From Bacteroidota bacterium (GTDB taxonomy: Bacteria > Bacteroidota > Bacteroidia > Flavobacteriales > Weeksellaceae): 64,000 nucleotides of DNA. Under the pieces are notes generated by a model. That model was not told where the DNA came from. It did not search any database and saw only the letters and a program-made list of their open reading frames with translations. This document shows, piece after piece, positions 52,456-62,041 of the stretch (positions are counted from its first letter, which is position 1; each line of letters begins with the position of its first letter). The DNA lies in contig JAEWOS010000010.1 of NCBI GenBank assembly GCA_023460855.1, positions 24,325-88,324 of the forward strand, given 5' to 3'. The position numbers and the translations under genes are program-made.

Positions 52456-53934
52456 TCAGTGATTGTACTTAGCTTCCAGTTGCTCGTCTGCAAGGATGTT
52501 GGTAAGCCTTAAAGTATTGGTCATTCCACTCCATTCTGCCGGTGTCGCGTTCAGGTTGATTACAAAATCGCCCGCTTCAAGATATCCCAGTTCCTTGGCA
52601 ATTTTGTTTACCTCGATAATGGTTTCATCGGTGGAAGTGTTGCCCGTGTAATAATAGGCGTGCACGCCCCAAAGAAGATTCAGCATTGTGGTAACGCGCC
52701 TGTTGGAACTGAAAACGATGATTTGTGAATGCGGTCTGTGCGCAGAAATCTGAAATGCGGTATAGCCGGAATGTGTAAGCGTAATGATGGCTTCAACCAA
52801 CGTGCTTTTTGCGATACGTACCGCAGCAAGACAGATACGGTTGGTGATGAAACGCTCATCGATGCAGTTGAATTCCTTTTCAATCGGCGAATTTTTCTGA
52901 ATATAAATGTTGGTCGTTTCTATATTCTTTACAATTTTTGCCATGTTCTTCACCACTTCAACCGGATAACGGCCGACCGAAGTTTCACCTGACAGCATTA
53001 CCGCATCAGCGCCGTCTAAAACGCTGTTAGCCACGTCATTAACCTCTGCGCGCGTTGGTGTAAGACTCTGAATCATGGTTTCCATCATCTGCGTGGCGAT
53101 AACCACGGGCTTTGCGTAATTTCTGGCTTTTTCCACCAGGATTTTCTGAATGGCAGGAACTTCTTCCATCGGAACTTCTACACCCAGATCACCTCGCGCA
53201 ACCATGATCCCGTCGCATTCTGCGAGAATTTCGTCGATATTTTTCACACCTTCCGGCTTTTCAATTTTCGCCATAATTGGGATGTTGAATTTTATCGGAT
53301 GGTTTTCGATGAGTTTCTTGAGGTCGCGGATATCCTGCGCATGGCGGACGAATGACAGTGCAATCCAGTCCAGTTCAAGATCGAGAATAAAATTGGCGTC
53401 GCGGATATCTTTTTCGGTAAGTGCAGGCAGCGAAACATTGGTATTCGGAAGGTTTACGCCCTTCTTAGAGCTTAGCGGACCACCCTGAATCGTCATGGCT
53501 TTCACGGTGTCTGTTTCGTTGGTTTCCAGCACCTGAAGAACCAGCTTTCCATCGTCGATGAGGATTTTTTCACCTTCTTTAACGTCTTTGGCAAATTCCT
53601 GGTAAGTCATGTACACTTTGCTGGAGTCGCCTTCAATTTTTTCGTTGGTAAAAGTAAGAACATCACCCGGATTCAGATAAGATCCTTCCTGTACAGTTCC
53701 TACACGAAGTTTCGGGCCCTGCAAATCGCCCAGAATTCCAACGGAGGTGCTTAATTCCGCATTGATTTCGCGTATGGTTCTTACAGTTTCCTTGACGTTT
53801 TCGTATTCGGCGTGTGAGAAATTAATTCTGAAAATATCTACGCCGGCTTTTATGAGATCAGTCATCACTTCCTTTGAACTGGAGGCCGGACCAAGGGTTG
53901 CGATGATCTTAGTTTTCTTTAGAAATTTATTCAT
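52456..53934 (-). CDS. pyk: Pyruvate kinase
   Basis: Last step of glycolysis, phosphoenolpyruvate plus ADP to pyruvate plus ATP. It starts KTKIIATLGPASS and has the catalytic-site IMAKIEKPEGVKN near residue 215, the substrate loop MVARGDLGVEVP, MLSGETSVGRYP, and a C-terminal regulatory domain ending AEWSGMTNTLRL. Length of 492 residues is normal. Its start overlaps the IPExxxVDY gene by 8 bp; it is the last gene of the acpP operon. Confidence 0.97.
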   Translation of the reverse strand: MNKFLKKTKIIATLGPASSSKEVMTDLIKAGVDIFRINFSHAEYENVKETVRTIREINAELSTSVGILGDLQGPKLRVGTVQEGSYLNPGDVLTFTNEKIEGDSSKVYMTYQEFAKDVKEGEKILIDDGKLVLQVLETNETDTVKAMTIQGGPLSSKKGVNLPNTNVSLPALTEKDIRDANFILDLELDWIALSFVRHAQDIRDLKKLIENHPIKFNIPIMAKIEKPEGVKNIDEILAECDGIMVARGDLGVEVPMEEVPAIQKILVEKARNYAKPVVIATQMMETMIQSLTPTRAEVNDVANSVLDGADAVMLSGETSVGRYPVEVVKNMAKIVKNIETTNIYIQKNSPIEKEFNCIDERFITNRICLAAVRIAKSTLVEAIITLTHSGYTAFQISAHRPHSQIIVFSSNRRVTTMLNLLWGVHAYYYTGNTSTDETIIEVNKIAKELGYLEAGDFVINLNATPAEWSGMTNTLRLTNILADEQLEAKYNH

Positions 53935-54397
53935 AATACTGAATTATGTGGTAAAGCTCCTCATGTGGCAGCAATTCATAATGCTGCAGCTGAAAGGTGA
54001 GATTTTCCGGCAGCAAAATTACGGAAAAATCAGGAGAAAGTTCTGCGCTGAATAATATGAAATCAGAATCAGAAAAATGCGGAATCAGCGTTTTTACCGG
54101 GTTTTCATCTACAAAAAGTTCTGTGATTTCCCGGTGCTGAATGCTTTCCGAAGATTTGTTGGAAATACAGTGGTAGCAGACCTTTTCTGTTTTGCTGTAC
54201 CCTCTGTAAACCGGAAAATGATATGTGAAATACTCGCCCTGAAGCACAAGGTCATCTTTTCTTTCGAAACAAAACGAATTGAGCCGGTTGAGATTAAAGA
54301 AGAATTCGTAATCCGGAAGGTTTGCTGCAAGCCTCAGTAAACCGACCGTTATTGTGTCGGAATCAAAGTCATCAAGCTGTATTCTTTGGACTTCCAA
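53927..54397 (-). CDS. IPExxxVDY-family protein
   Basis: A 156-residue soluble protein of unknown function in Bacteroidota, located between rnc and pyk as usual. The family motif is degenerate here: IPHFSDSDF instead of IPExxxVDY (IP, D and aromatic kept; E, V and Y changed). It starts at TTG 54397, the only standard start in its frame after a stop, and overlaps the 3' end of rnc by 26 bp and the pyk start by 8 bp. Three genes are thus translationally linked. Confidence 0.85.
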   Translation of the reverse strand: MEVQRIQLDDFDSDTITVGLLRLAANLPDYEFFFNLNRLNSFCFERKDDLVLQGEYFTYHFPVYRGYSKTEKVCYHCISNKSSESIQHREITELFVDENPVKTLIPHFSDSDFILFSAELSPDFSVILLPENLTFQLQHYELLPHEELYHIIQYYE

Positions 54398-55139
54398 TGA
54401 TGTTTTCTTTTTTGTTCAATACGTAAAATGCGCGCTGAGCTGCTTTTTCTTCTGCTTTCTTCTTGCTGCTTTCGGAAGCGTTTGCAATTTTTTCCCCCGC
54501 AAGCCAAACCGTAGAACGGAAACAAAGCTGTTTGTTCGGTAAAATTTCCTCGCAGGTTTCATAGCGGATTTCCACTTTGTTTTTCTGGCTCCACTCGAGA
54601 ATCAGCCCTTTGTAGCTGACGATTTTGTTTTCGAGCTTGATGATTTCTGAAGGTGTCAGAAGCCTTTGAAGAACGATGTTTTCGCATGCGCTGTACCCCA
54701 GATCGAGATATACCGCTCCAATAAGCGATTCAAAGAGATTTCCGGCTAAATTTTCGCTCAGTGTGGTATTGGATGAGCTGTTCTGAACGTATTTTGTAAT
54801 CTTAAGATCTTCACCGACTTTATTCAGATTTTTCCGGTTGACGATTTTGGATTTCATCTGTGTGAGAAATCCTTCGTTTGCTTCCGGATATGCGGTGTAA
54901 AGATGGCAGGAAATGATGGAGCCCAATATGGAATCTCCTAAAAATTCCAGCCGCTCATAATTGTTTGCAGAAGGCTTTTTAGCAGATGATTTCAAAGAAA
55001 AGGCTTCGCGGTATAGACTAACGTCACGGATATTAACTCCGATTATTTTACTGATTTCAGAACTGAGGTAGTAGTCTTTTTCCGATAGGCTTTTTTTTCT
55101 TTTTTTTAGGAATTTAGAAAAGTAATTCCGTAGCTCCAT
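54372..55139 (-). CDS. rnc: Ribonuclease III
   Basis: Cleaves double-stranded RNA in rRNA and mRNA processing. Seen are the N-terminal endonuclease domain with NNYERLEFLGDSILG (catalytic Glu and Asp) and NLFESLIGAVYLDLG, then a double-stranded RNA-binding domain (about 180-250; KKKAEEKAAQRA). ATG at 55139 (MELRNYF) is used; the frame is open further to 55172 but that would overlap fabF. Length 255. It is cotranscribed with fabF upstream and overlaps the next gene. Confidence 0.96.
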   Translation of the reverse strand: MELRNYFSKFLKKRKKSLSEKDYYLSSEISKIIGVNIRDVSLYREAFSLKSSAKKPSANNYERLEFLGDSILGSIISCHLYTAYPEANEGFLTQMKSKIVNRKNLNKVGEDLKITKYVQNSSSNTTLSENLAGNLFESLIGAVYLDLGYSACENIVLQRLLTPSEIIKLENKIVSYKGLILEWSQKNKVEIRYETCEEILPNKQLCFRSTVWLAGEKIANASESSKKKAEEKAAQRAFYVLNKKENIIGSPKNTA

Positions 55140-55147
55140 AGATGGTT

Positions 55148-56395
55148 TTACAATTTCTTGAAAAGTACACACGCGTTATGACCGCCAAACCCGAAGGTGT
55201 TGCTCATAGCGACGTTTACTTCTTTTTTCGCAGCTTCATTGAACGTGAAATTCAGGCGGCTGTCCAGTTTTTCATCATCCGTAAAATGGTTGATCGTTGG
55301 CGGTACAATGCCGTGAGTAATCGTTCCGATTGCTGCAATAGCTTCAATGACGCCGGCTGCACCAAGAAGATGTCCGGTCATCGATTTTGTTGAATTGAGC
55401 TGGATGTCGTATGCATGTTCGCCCAGTAATTTTGAAATCGCGCTGGATTCTGCAATATCTCCAAGTGGAGTGGAAGTACCGTGCATGTTGATGTGGTCTA
55501 CATCCATCGGCGTTAATCCTGCATCTTCCAGGCAGTTTTTCATCACGAGATAAGCTCCAAGTCCTTCCGGATGAGGTGCTGTCATGTGATGCGCATCGGC
55601 ACTCATTCCTCCGCCTTTTAACTCAGCGTAGATGGTTGCTCCGCGTTTTTTAGCGTGTTCATATTCTTCCAGTACGATACAGCCTGCTCCTTCGCCGAGA
55701 ACAAAACCGTCGCGGTCTTTATCGAATGGTCTCGATGCAGTTGTAGGATCGTCGTTACGTGTGGAAAGGGCCATCAGCGCGTTGAAACCTCCGACGCCGC
55801 TTATGGTTACCGCTGCTTCAGATCCGCCGCAAACAATTACATCTGCTTTGCCAAGCTGGATCAGCATTTTGGAATCAATCAGTGCATTTGCTGAGGATGC
55901 GCACGCAGAAACGGTGGTGTAATTTGGTCCGTGAAAGCCGTATTCAATAGAAATATGTCCCGGTGTAATGTCCGCAATCATTTTTGGAATGAAAAACGGA
56001 TTGAATCTTGGAATTTTATTGGAAGCTGCATAACCTAAAACTTCGATTTCGAAAGTTTCCAGTCCGCCGATTCCGGATCCCCAGATTACACCTACGCGGT
56101 TTTTGTCCACCTGATCTTCAATAATTCTTGAATGTGCAACCGCTTCACGTGCAGCAACCATTCCGAACTGTGTGTTCCGGTCCATTTTTTTAGCCTCTTT
56201 CTTGTCGAAATAGGTTAACGGATCGAAATCTTTGATTTCGCAGGCGAACTTTGTCTTGAAATTCGTGGCATCAAAAAGAGTTATAGGAGCTGCACCGCTC
56301 ACACCTTTTACAAGGTTTTCCCAGTACTCATCTGCATTTTTTCCTATGGGAGTCAATGCGCCAAAGCCGGTAACTACAACTCTTTTTAATTCCAT
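55148..56395 (-). CDS. fabF: Beta-ketoacyl-ACP synthase II
   Basis: Elongates fatty acids by condensing malonyl-ACP with acyl-ACP. Thiolase fold with the catalytic triad: Cys in TVSACASSANAL (about residue 164), His in NMHGTSTPLGD (about 305), and His in SMTGHLLGAAG (about 340). It ends with the GFGGHNACVLF motif. Length of 415 residues is normal. It lies 27 bp after acpP and 8 bp before rnc. Confidence 0.97.
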   Translation of the reverse strand: MELKRVVVTGFGALTPIGKNADEYWENLVKGVSGAAPITLFDATNFKTKFACEIKDFDPLTYFDKKEAKKMDRNTQFGMVAAREAVAHSRIIEDQVDKNRVGVIWGSGIGGLETFEIEVLGYAASNKIPRFNPFFIPKMIADITPGHISIEYGFHGPNYTTVSACASSANALIDSKMLIQLGKADVIVCGGSEAAVTISGVGGFNALMALSTRNDDPTTASRPFDKDRDGFVLGEGAGCIVLEEYEHAKKRGATIYAELKGGGMSADAHHMTAPHPEGLGAYLVMKNCLEDAGLTPMDVDHINMHGTSTPLGDIAESSAISKLLGEHAYDIQLNSTKSMTGHLLGAAGVIEAIAAIGTITHGIVPPTINHFTDDEKLDSRLNFTFNEAAKKEVNVAMSNTFGFGGHNACVLFKKL

Positions 56396-56422
56396 GATTT
56401 GAATTTTCTCTATTTAGAAAAA

Positions 56423-56662
56423 TTATTTGTTTACTACTTCTTCGATGTAAGCGATAGCGTGACCTACAGTAGTAATTTTTTCTGCCTGATCGTCAGGAAT
56501 CTGAATGTTGAATTCTTTTTCGAATTCCATGATCAACTCAACAGTATCCAAAGAGTCTGCTCCAAGATCGTTAGTGAAGCTAGCTTCTGGTGTTACTTCT
56601 GTTTCTTCCACGTCAAGCTTATCAGCGATGATAGCTTTAACTCTAGATGCAATGTCTGACAT
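56423..56662 (-). CDS. acpP: Acyl carrier protein
   Basis: A 79-residue acidic four-helix protein that carries growing acyl chains on 4'-phosphopantetheine. The attachment Ser lies in GADSLDTVELIM (about residue 39). It is the first gene of acpP-fabF-rnc-IPExxxVDY-pyk. A TATATTTG -7 box is at 56695-56702 (minus strand), about 33 bp before the ATG, without a clear -33 partner. The remaining intergenic stretch up to 57040 holds nothing I can name. Confidence 0.97.
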   Translation of the reverse strand: MSDIASRVKAIIADKLDVEETEVTPEASFTNDLGADSLDTVELIMEFEKEFNIQIPDDQAEKITTVGHAIAYIEEVVNK

Positions 56663-57043
56663 AGTAATTTGATTTATTATTGTTGTTAATGCTGCAAATA
56701 TATTAAATTCTTTAACATTTGAATTTAAAATTTTTATTTCCGGGGATTAAAAACTGCGGTTCTGTTCAGTAAATTTTTTGCTCACGTTTACAACTTGCTG
56801 AATTATAGCATAACGCACATGAATCAATTTAGAAAATGCCGTATTTGATAACTGCCGGTTTAATGATGATGATAAAATGATGTTGTTGGAAAATAACTCG
56901 TATAGACAAATATAGTAATTAGTGTAGAGTTAACTGTGAAAGTTAGAACTACACCCGCTTGTCATATTCGAAAAATAAGTTATTAAAAGTACAGAGGTTT
57001 TTTTGAAATTTATTAAATGTGTAGGAAAGTTTAAATTGAAAAT

Positions 57044-57070
57044 AAAAAACCCACTGAAAAACAGCGGGTT
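57044..57070 (-). terminator. Terminator of tmRNA
   Basis: On the minus strand: 9-bp stem AACCCGCTG/CAGTGGGTT with one G-U pair and a five-T loop, then a T-run. It lies 14 bp beyond the tmRNA 3' end. Confidence 0.85.
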
Positions 57071-57084
57071 ATCAAAATTTATTG

Positions 57085-57480
57085 TGGAGTTGGAGGGATT
57101 CGAACCCTCGTCCAAACAAGCAATACGCAAGCTTTCTACATGCTTATTCCGCTATTGGTTTTCGATGTAAAGCAGACAGCAGACAGCCAACTTTACACTT
57201 ATCTCCTGAGGTTTTCGTCTTTCAGCCGGAGCTTCTGTAAGCTTATTTCTGCTTTTCTATGCCTCCAGATCCAAAGTCGCAGAAAAAAACATTGGTGAGA
57301 CATCTTGTTTCCTTACTATACTTCGGGAAAAACGCTAATCGTACTAAACTTCGGATTAAGCAGCAAGAGCAAACTCTTCGTTGCCAGTTAAAATTTACAG
57401 CAAGGGATTTAAGAGATCGCGCTGTGGTTCTCTGCATGCTTACTTACCCATTGGTCTTGCTGTCGAAACCAGTCAACCCC
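57085..57480 (-). ncRNA. ssrA: Transfer-messenger RNA (tmRNA)
   Basis: A 396-nt RNA with tRNA-like ends: 5' GGGGTTG pairs with CAACTCC near the 3' end, discriminator A, and the T-arm GGGTTCGAATCCC. CCA is not encoded. The tag frame reads GNEEFALAA then TAA (57385-57356), so stalled ribosomes receive a tag ending ALAA. It frees ribosomes on broken mRNA and marks the product for proteolysis. Open frames over this region are shadows. Confidence 0.95.
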
Positions 57481-57524
57481 AAATTGTAAGTGCGCAAATT
57501 TAATGAAAAAATCGTTCCAAAATT

Positions 57525-60500
57525 CTAATCGCGGTTTTTCACCATAATCCAGCCGGTTCGGAGTATTGGTTGATTCGATAGCGGATCAGTCCAGCTGATT
57601 TTGTACCAGTATGTTCCGGTAGGAACTTTAAACTGCTGATAATATCCTTTCCAGATAGCATTCTTGGAATCAAGCCTGAAAACTTCTTTACCGTATCGGT
57701 CGTAAATACCGCCTCCAAAATTCTTGTAGTTGCTTACACCGGTAAAGTCAACGTAATCATTGTATCCGTCATCATTCGGCGTAATTACATTTTTAACCGT
57801 GAATGTGAAATACTCGATCGAACCGTAGCAGTTCACACCCGGAACACGCACCCAGATTGTATATGTAGCATTTGGAATGATATTAAAAAATGTCGGACTG
57901 CTTTGCCATGTTATACCGCTGTCCAGTGAATATTCAAGTGGCTGACTCGGTGGCTGATCGGTAATAATCGTTATCGAATTGTTTTCGTATTTCACCTCTG
58001 TAACTACCGGAACCGGAGTATAAGTTGCTACAGACGTAAATGTTTTCGTACAGATGCCGTTGTCGATGGTTACGGTATATGTTCCTGCGGTATTTACAGT
58101 AATGGTCTGCGTTGTAGCGCCCGTGCTCCAGAGATACGTGTAGTTCGGACCTGAACCTGCATCAAGAACCGCTGAATCACCTTCACAGAACTGAACATCC
58201 GTAAGCGTAGAAACAATTGCCGGAACTACATTAATAGTAATCGTGGCCGTATTTCCCGGACATCCGTTTGCACCAACACCGGTTACTTCATACGTTGTGG
58301 TGGTCATCGGTGTTACCGTCTGTGTGTTGCCGGTTCCAGGCAGGCCGTTCCACATGTAGGTTGCGGCTCCGTTTGCAACAAGTATTGCCGGTGATCCTGC
58401 GCAAATCGTCGTTGTTCCGGAGGTAAGTGTAATGGTTGGAGGTGTAACATCTTTAACAATCAATACTGAAGCCTGCGCACTGCACTGCAATCCTCCCGGA
58501 TTTGTAATCGTTAAGGTATAGGTTCCTCCCTGATCAACGACCGGAGTCAGCGTATTGGCACCTGACACTATATTTCCGCCGCCTCCGACTGTCCACTGGA
58601 ATGTTGCGCCGGGCTGATAAGTTGATCCGGATGCGTCAATGGTCTGTGTCGGATTTGTACAGTTTATTTGTCCCGGTGGCGACATTACTACGAGAGGTGA
58701 CGGTTCAGTAGTTACAGTTACTGACTCTGTGAACTGACATCCGCCCGGTGCTGTAACTGTTACCGTATATGTTCCTGCCGTATTTACCGTAATCTGATTA
58801 GTCGTAGAACCATTAGACCAGGAATAGGTCAAACCGGTTCCGGTTGCTGTAGCAGTAAGCGTTGTGAAGCCTCCCGAACAGAAAACGGTCTGACCGGTTA
58901 TCTGTACATTCGGATCGGGATCGTGTGTTATTGTAACAGAAACAGGCGCACTGACGCAATTTCCGTTGGCAACAGTAAGGGTATAAGTTCCGGCGGTCGA
59001 AACGGTAATGCTTTGGGTAGTTGCTCCTGTAGACCAGGTGTTTCCGGTTGGATAATTTGAAGTCAGCGTAACGGTCGCATTGCCGCAGAGCGCCGGTGCA
59101 GACTGCGTAATAACCGGTGCCGGAATAGGCACAACTGTTAACTGCAGTTCAACAACCCGGAAACAGTTTCCGTTACTGATCCGCACATAAATTATTGCGG
59201 TAGTTGACGAATAGGTTGCCGGTGTCGTAATATTGTTGGTGTTTCCGGCATTCGCATCTGCCAGCGTAGTGTAATAAGTAAAAGTAACTCCCGGTGTTGT
59301 ACTGATTGCAGGCTGTGCCGAAGTTAGATCAAAAGTTGCCGTGGTACCGTTTGAGCATTCACTTAAACTTGCATTTTGCCCTGCAGGAACAGGATTTTCG
59401 GTGATTGTTACCGATTGTGTAAACTGGCATCCTCCAGGAGTTGTCGCAGTTACGGTATATGTCCCCGCTGAATTCACCGTTGTAGTGGCACCAGTTGTTC
59501 CGTTTGACCATAAATAGGTAAGTGTTCCTGTCCCGGATGCGGTAAGCACCGTCGAACTTCCCGTACAGTAGAAATTGTTTCCGGATATCTGAAGATTCGG
59601 ATCAGCATCCTGTGTGATGGTTATGGAAGCAGGCGCACCTGTACAGTTTCCGTTACTGTTCGTAAGCGTATAGGTTCCCGGCGTTGTTACAGTTATCGTT
59701 TGCGTTGTTGCACCAGTGGACCAGGTATTACCGGTTGCGAAATTTGAAGTAAGGGTTACACTTCCGGTTCCACAAATTACCGTGGAAGAAGGTGTAATTG
59801 TAGGTGTTACGGTTTGACTAACCGTCAGTTGTAACTGAACGACTACTGCACAGGTTCCACTTGTGACACGAACATATACGATGCCCGTACCGGAAATATG
59901 ATTGGTAGGTGTCGGTATGGTGTTGGCATTTCCTGCGTTGGCATCTGCAGCATTGAGATAATAGCTGAAAGTAACGCCCGGAGTTGTACTAATTGCCGGC
60001 TGAGCAGCCGTTAAATTAAAAGGAGCCGTAAGTGCGGTTGAACATTCGCTAAGCGTCGCATTCTGTGCAGTTGGCGGTGTGTCTGCTGTTACCGTGACCG
60101 TCTGTGTGAATGTACAGTTTTCTGCGGTTGTAACAGTAACCGTATAGGTTCCGGCGGTATTCACCGTTATCGCAGGCGTCGTTGCACCATTTGACCACAG
60201 ATAAGTGTGACCTGTCCCAGTAGTTGTTGCAGTCAAAGTTGTGGAACCGCCCTGGCAAAATGCAATATTGCCGGTAATCTGCAGATTCGGATTGGCTGCA
60301 GCCGTCACAGTAACCGTTGCTGCCGGACTTGTACAGCCCAGTGCAGTATGTGTTACGGTATAGGTTCCCGGTGTAGTTACGGTGATCGTTTGCGTGGTTG
60401 CTCCTGTTGACCAAAGATTTCCAGTTGCGTAGCTTGAAGTTAAGGTCGTTGTCCCACCGTCACACAACGCTGTATTTCCTGTGATTACAGGTGCTGCAGG

Positions 60501-61904
60501 AACGGGATTAACTGTAAGCTGAAGCTCAGCAACCACTGCACATTCACCGTTTTTCACGCGGACATAAATAACTGCATTACCCGAAGTGTACGCTGCAGGG
60601 CCGGCAATAAAATTATTGTTTCCTGCATTGGCGTCTGCCAGGTTAGTATAATAAGTGAAAGTTGCACCCGGCGTTACACTGATATTCGGTTGCGCAGAGG
60701 TCAGGTCAAACACTGCGGTAGGTGCCGCAGAACACGCTGTTAATGCAGCATTCTGGACGACGGGTGTCTGTGTGACGGTTACATTGATATTTGCAGTTCC
60801 GGGACAGGTGCTGCCGGGAATGAGTACAGAAACAGTATAAGTTCCGGCCTGTGTCGCAGTATATGTGCTTGCCGTAGCGCCAGCAATTGGTGTTCCGTTA
60901 AGGCTCCACTGATAAGTTGCATTGGTAGCCTGCACGGTTGCATTCAGGGTAATGGACTGGCCGCTGCAGATTGTTACATCCGAAGGAAGCGGATTTCCGG
61001 TGGTATCGGTCAGCTGTACGCCGATATTGAAAGATCCGGCCAGAAGAAAAACTCCGGAATCGTAATTTCCGTCCGTATAATCGGCAAGTACAATTTTAAA
61101 GCGGTAGGTTTCGCCGGGAATTACTGTTGCCGTTGCAGTAAGCGGGACAGTTCTTCCACTGTAATTGGTTTCTATGTTTGTGGTATTGTAGCCTCCAAAA
61201 TATTGTTCATTAACGGCACCGCAACTTCCGGGAATCGCAGGGTGAATATTTGTAACACTTACGGGACCGGCACCACCCGGTAAAACTGCGATATTGGTAT
61301 ATGCAGGATCGGTAACGCGTTTAATGAGTAATGCAAATGCATCCGTAAAAGTACAGGGATAGTCGCTTTCATATTCTTCTGATGCGAAGATGTACTGAAA
61401 AGAAATCTGCGAAGTAACCGGAACAAAATCAAACTGGATATAGGCTGCATCGCGAAGCTGTCCCGGAGCAATGTTCAGGGCGGTTGCGAGATCCGGATCA
61501 GACATTGTACCTATTGTAGCTCCTTGATTAGCAGCGAGATAAGAATTTCCTGCCTGTCTTGCATAACCAGTATTAAGATGAATACCGGAGGCAAAAGGAA
61601 AATTGGTAGTACCTCTGTTGAAATATCCCCAGGAACGGTTCACGTCACTTGCTGCAAGGTTGGGAGAAACAATTACGTTGGTGACATTTGCAGAGCAGTT
61701 TGAGCCGCCACTTACGAGAACATCTGTTACCAGCTGCTGAATATTATACGAAGATTCAGGGTACCCCGCAGCATTTACATCGATAAAAGCTCCGGCTTTC
61801 ATGGTTGCAGAAGAAGGCGATCCTGTTTTAAAAGGTCGCGGATTCTGTGCACTGAATAAAGCGAATATGAAGCTAAAAAGAATGAGAAATATATGTTTTT
61901 TCAT
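57525..61904 (-). CDS. Large repeat-rich secreted protein with choice-of-anchor L and type B type IX sorting domain
   Basis: A 1459-residue surface protein, probably an adhesin. Signal peptide (to about residue 20), choice-of-anchor L domain (about 60-300; FASEEYESDYPCTFTDAFALLI and ADYTDGNYDSGVFLL), then three tandem modules of about 230 residues made of Ig/PKD-like units with recurrent TWSTGATTQTITV and AGTYTVT strands, further Ig-like units, and the type B sorting tail (VITPNDDGYND, GIYDRYGKEVF, GTYWYKISW). ATG at 61904 is used; the longer TTG frame is unlikely. It carries its export signal but no enzyme domain. Confidence 0.92.
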   Translation of the reverse strand: MKKHIFLILFSFIFALFSAQNPRPFKTGSPSSATMKAGAFIDVNAAGYPESSYNIQQLVTDVLVSGGSNCSANVTNVIVSPNLAASDVNRSWGYFNRGTTNFPFASGIHLNTGYARQAGNSYLAANQGATIGTMSDPDLATALNIAPGQLRDAAYIQFDFVPVTSQISFQYIFASEEYESDYPCTFTDAFALLIKRVTDPAYTNIAVLPGGAGPVSVTNIHPAIPGSCGAVNEQYFGGYNTTNIETNYSGRTVPLTATATVIPGETYRFKIVLADYTDGNYDSGVFLLAGSFNIGVQLTDTTGNPLPSDVTICSGQSITLNATVQATNATYQWSLNGTPIAGATASTYTATQAGTYTVSVLIPGSTCPGTANINVTVTQTPVVQNAALTACSAAPTAVFDLTSAQPNISVTPGATFTYYTNLADANAGNNNFIAGPAAYTSGNAVIYVRVKNGECAVVAELQLTVNPVPAAPVITGNTALCDGGTTTLTSSYATGNLWSTGATTQTITVTTPGTYTVTHTALGCTSPAATVTVTAAANPNLQITGNIAFCQGGSTTLTATTTGTGHTYLWSNGATTPAITVNTAGTYTVTVTTAENCTFTQTVTVTADTPPTAQNATLSECSTALTAPFNLTAAQPAISTTPGVTFSYYLNAADANAGNANTIPTPTNHISGTGIVYVRVTSGTCAVVVQLQLTVSQTVTPTITPSSTVICGTGSVTLTSNFATGNTWSTGATTQTITVTTPGTYTLTNSNGNCTGAPASITITQDADPNLQISGNNFYCTGSSTVLTASGTGTLTYLWSNGTTGATTTVNSAGTYTVTATTPGGCQFTQSVTITENPVPAGQNASLSECSNGTTATFDLTSAQPAISTTPGVTFTYYTTLADANAGNTNNITTPATYSSTTAIIYVRISNGNCFRVVELQLTVVPIPAPVITQSAPALCGNATVTLTSNYPTGNTWSTGATTQSITVSTAGTYTLTVANGNCVSAPVSVTITHDPDPNVQITGQTVFCSGGFTTLTATATGTGLTYSWSNGSTTNQITVNTAGTYTVTVTAPGGCQFTESVTVTTEPSPLVVMSPPGQINCTNPTQTIDASGSTYQPGATFQWTVGGGGNIVSGANTLTPVVDQGGTYTLTITNPGGLQCSAQASVLIVKDVTPPTITLTSGTTTICAGSPAILVANGAATYMWNGLPGTGNTQTVTPMTTTTYEVTGVGANGCPGNTATITINVVPAIVSTLTDVQFCEGDSAVLDAGSGPNYTYLWSTGATTQTITVNTAGTYTVTIDNGICTKTFTSVATYTPVPVVTEVKYENNSITIITDQPPSQPLEYSLDSGITWQSSPTFFNIIPNATYTIWVRVPGVNCYGSIEYFTFTVKNVITPNDDGYNDYVDFTGVSNYKNFGGGIYDRYGKEVFRLDSKNAIWKGYYQQFKVPTGTYWYKISWTDPLSNQPILRTGWIMVKNRD
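58684..60755. repeat. Three tandem 687-690-bp coding repeats
   Basis: Equivalent points (the codons of QNA..L..C..) occur at 60755-60748, 60065-60058 and 59378-59371, spaced 690 and 687 bp (230 and 229 codons). Each unit has three parts: a QNA-ECS-FDLT-AQP-YY-ADANAGN block, a LC-TLTS-TGN-WSTGATTQ block, and a GN-FC-TLTA-WSNG-AGTYTVT block. Copies are clearly divergent, so the duplications are old. Confidence 0.85.
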
Positions 61905-61987
61905 GAATTGTATCGTCAATATTTGGTAAAAGTAATACTTTTTAGATTTTTTTTTAATTTCATCTCTGTTAAAATTTTAAATTCAGT

Positions 61988-62018
61988 TTTGGCACATGTG
62001 AAAAAAAATGTATTTTTG
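61988..62018 (+). promoter_or_regulatory. Consensus promoter of rpsU
   Basis: TTTG (61988-61991), exactly 19 bp, TATTTTTG (62011-62018), 23 bp before the ATG. A full consensus match. Confidence 0.8.
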
Positions 62019-62041
62019 CAGTCCAAAATGAGATGTAAAAT

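Noticed and set aside
56703..57043. Possible small gene or RNA between acpP and tmRNA
   Set aside because: A lone TATATTTG box (about 56909-56916, minus) without a -33 partner; no frame or structure convincing enough.
57243..57489. Open frames on both strands over the tmRNA
   Set aside because: tmRNA ends, T-arm and tag are clear, so these are chance frames.
57900..60900. Regularly spaced repeats that could suggest a CRISPR array
   Set aside because: They are in-frame coding repeats of an Ig-like surface protein with about 690-bp periods, not 30-bp repeats with unique spacers.
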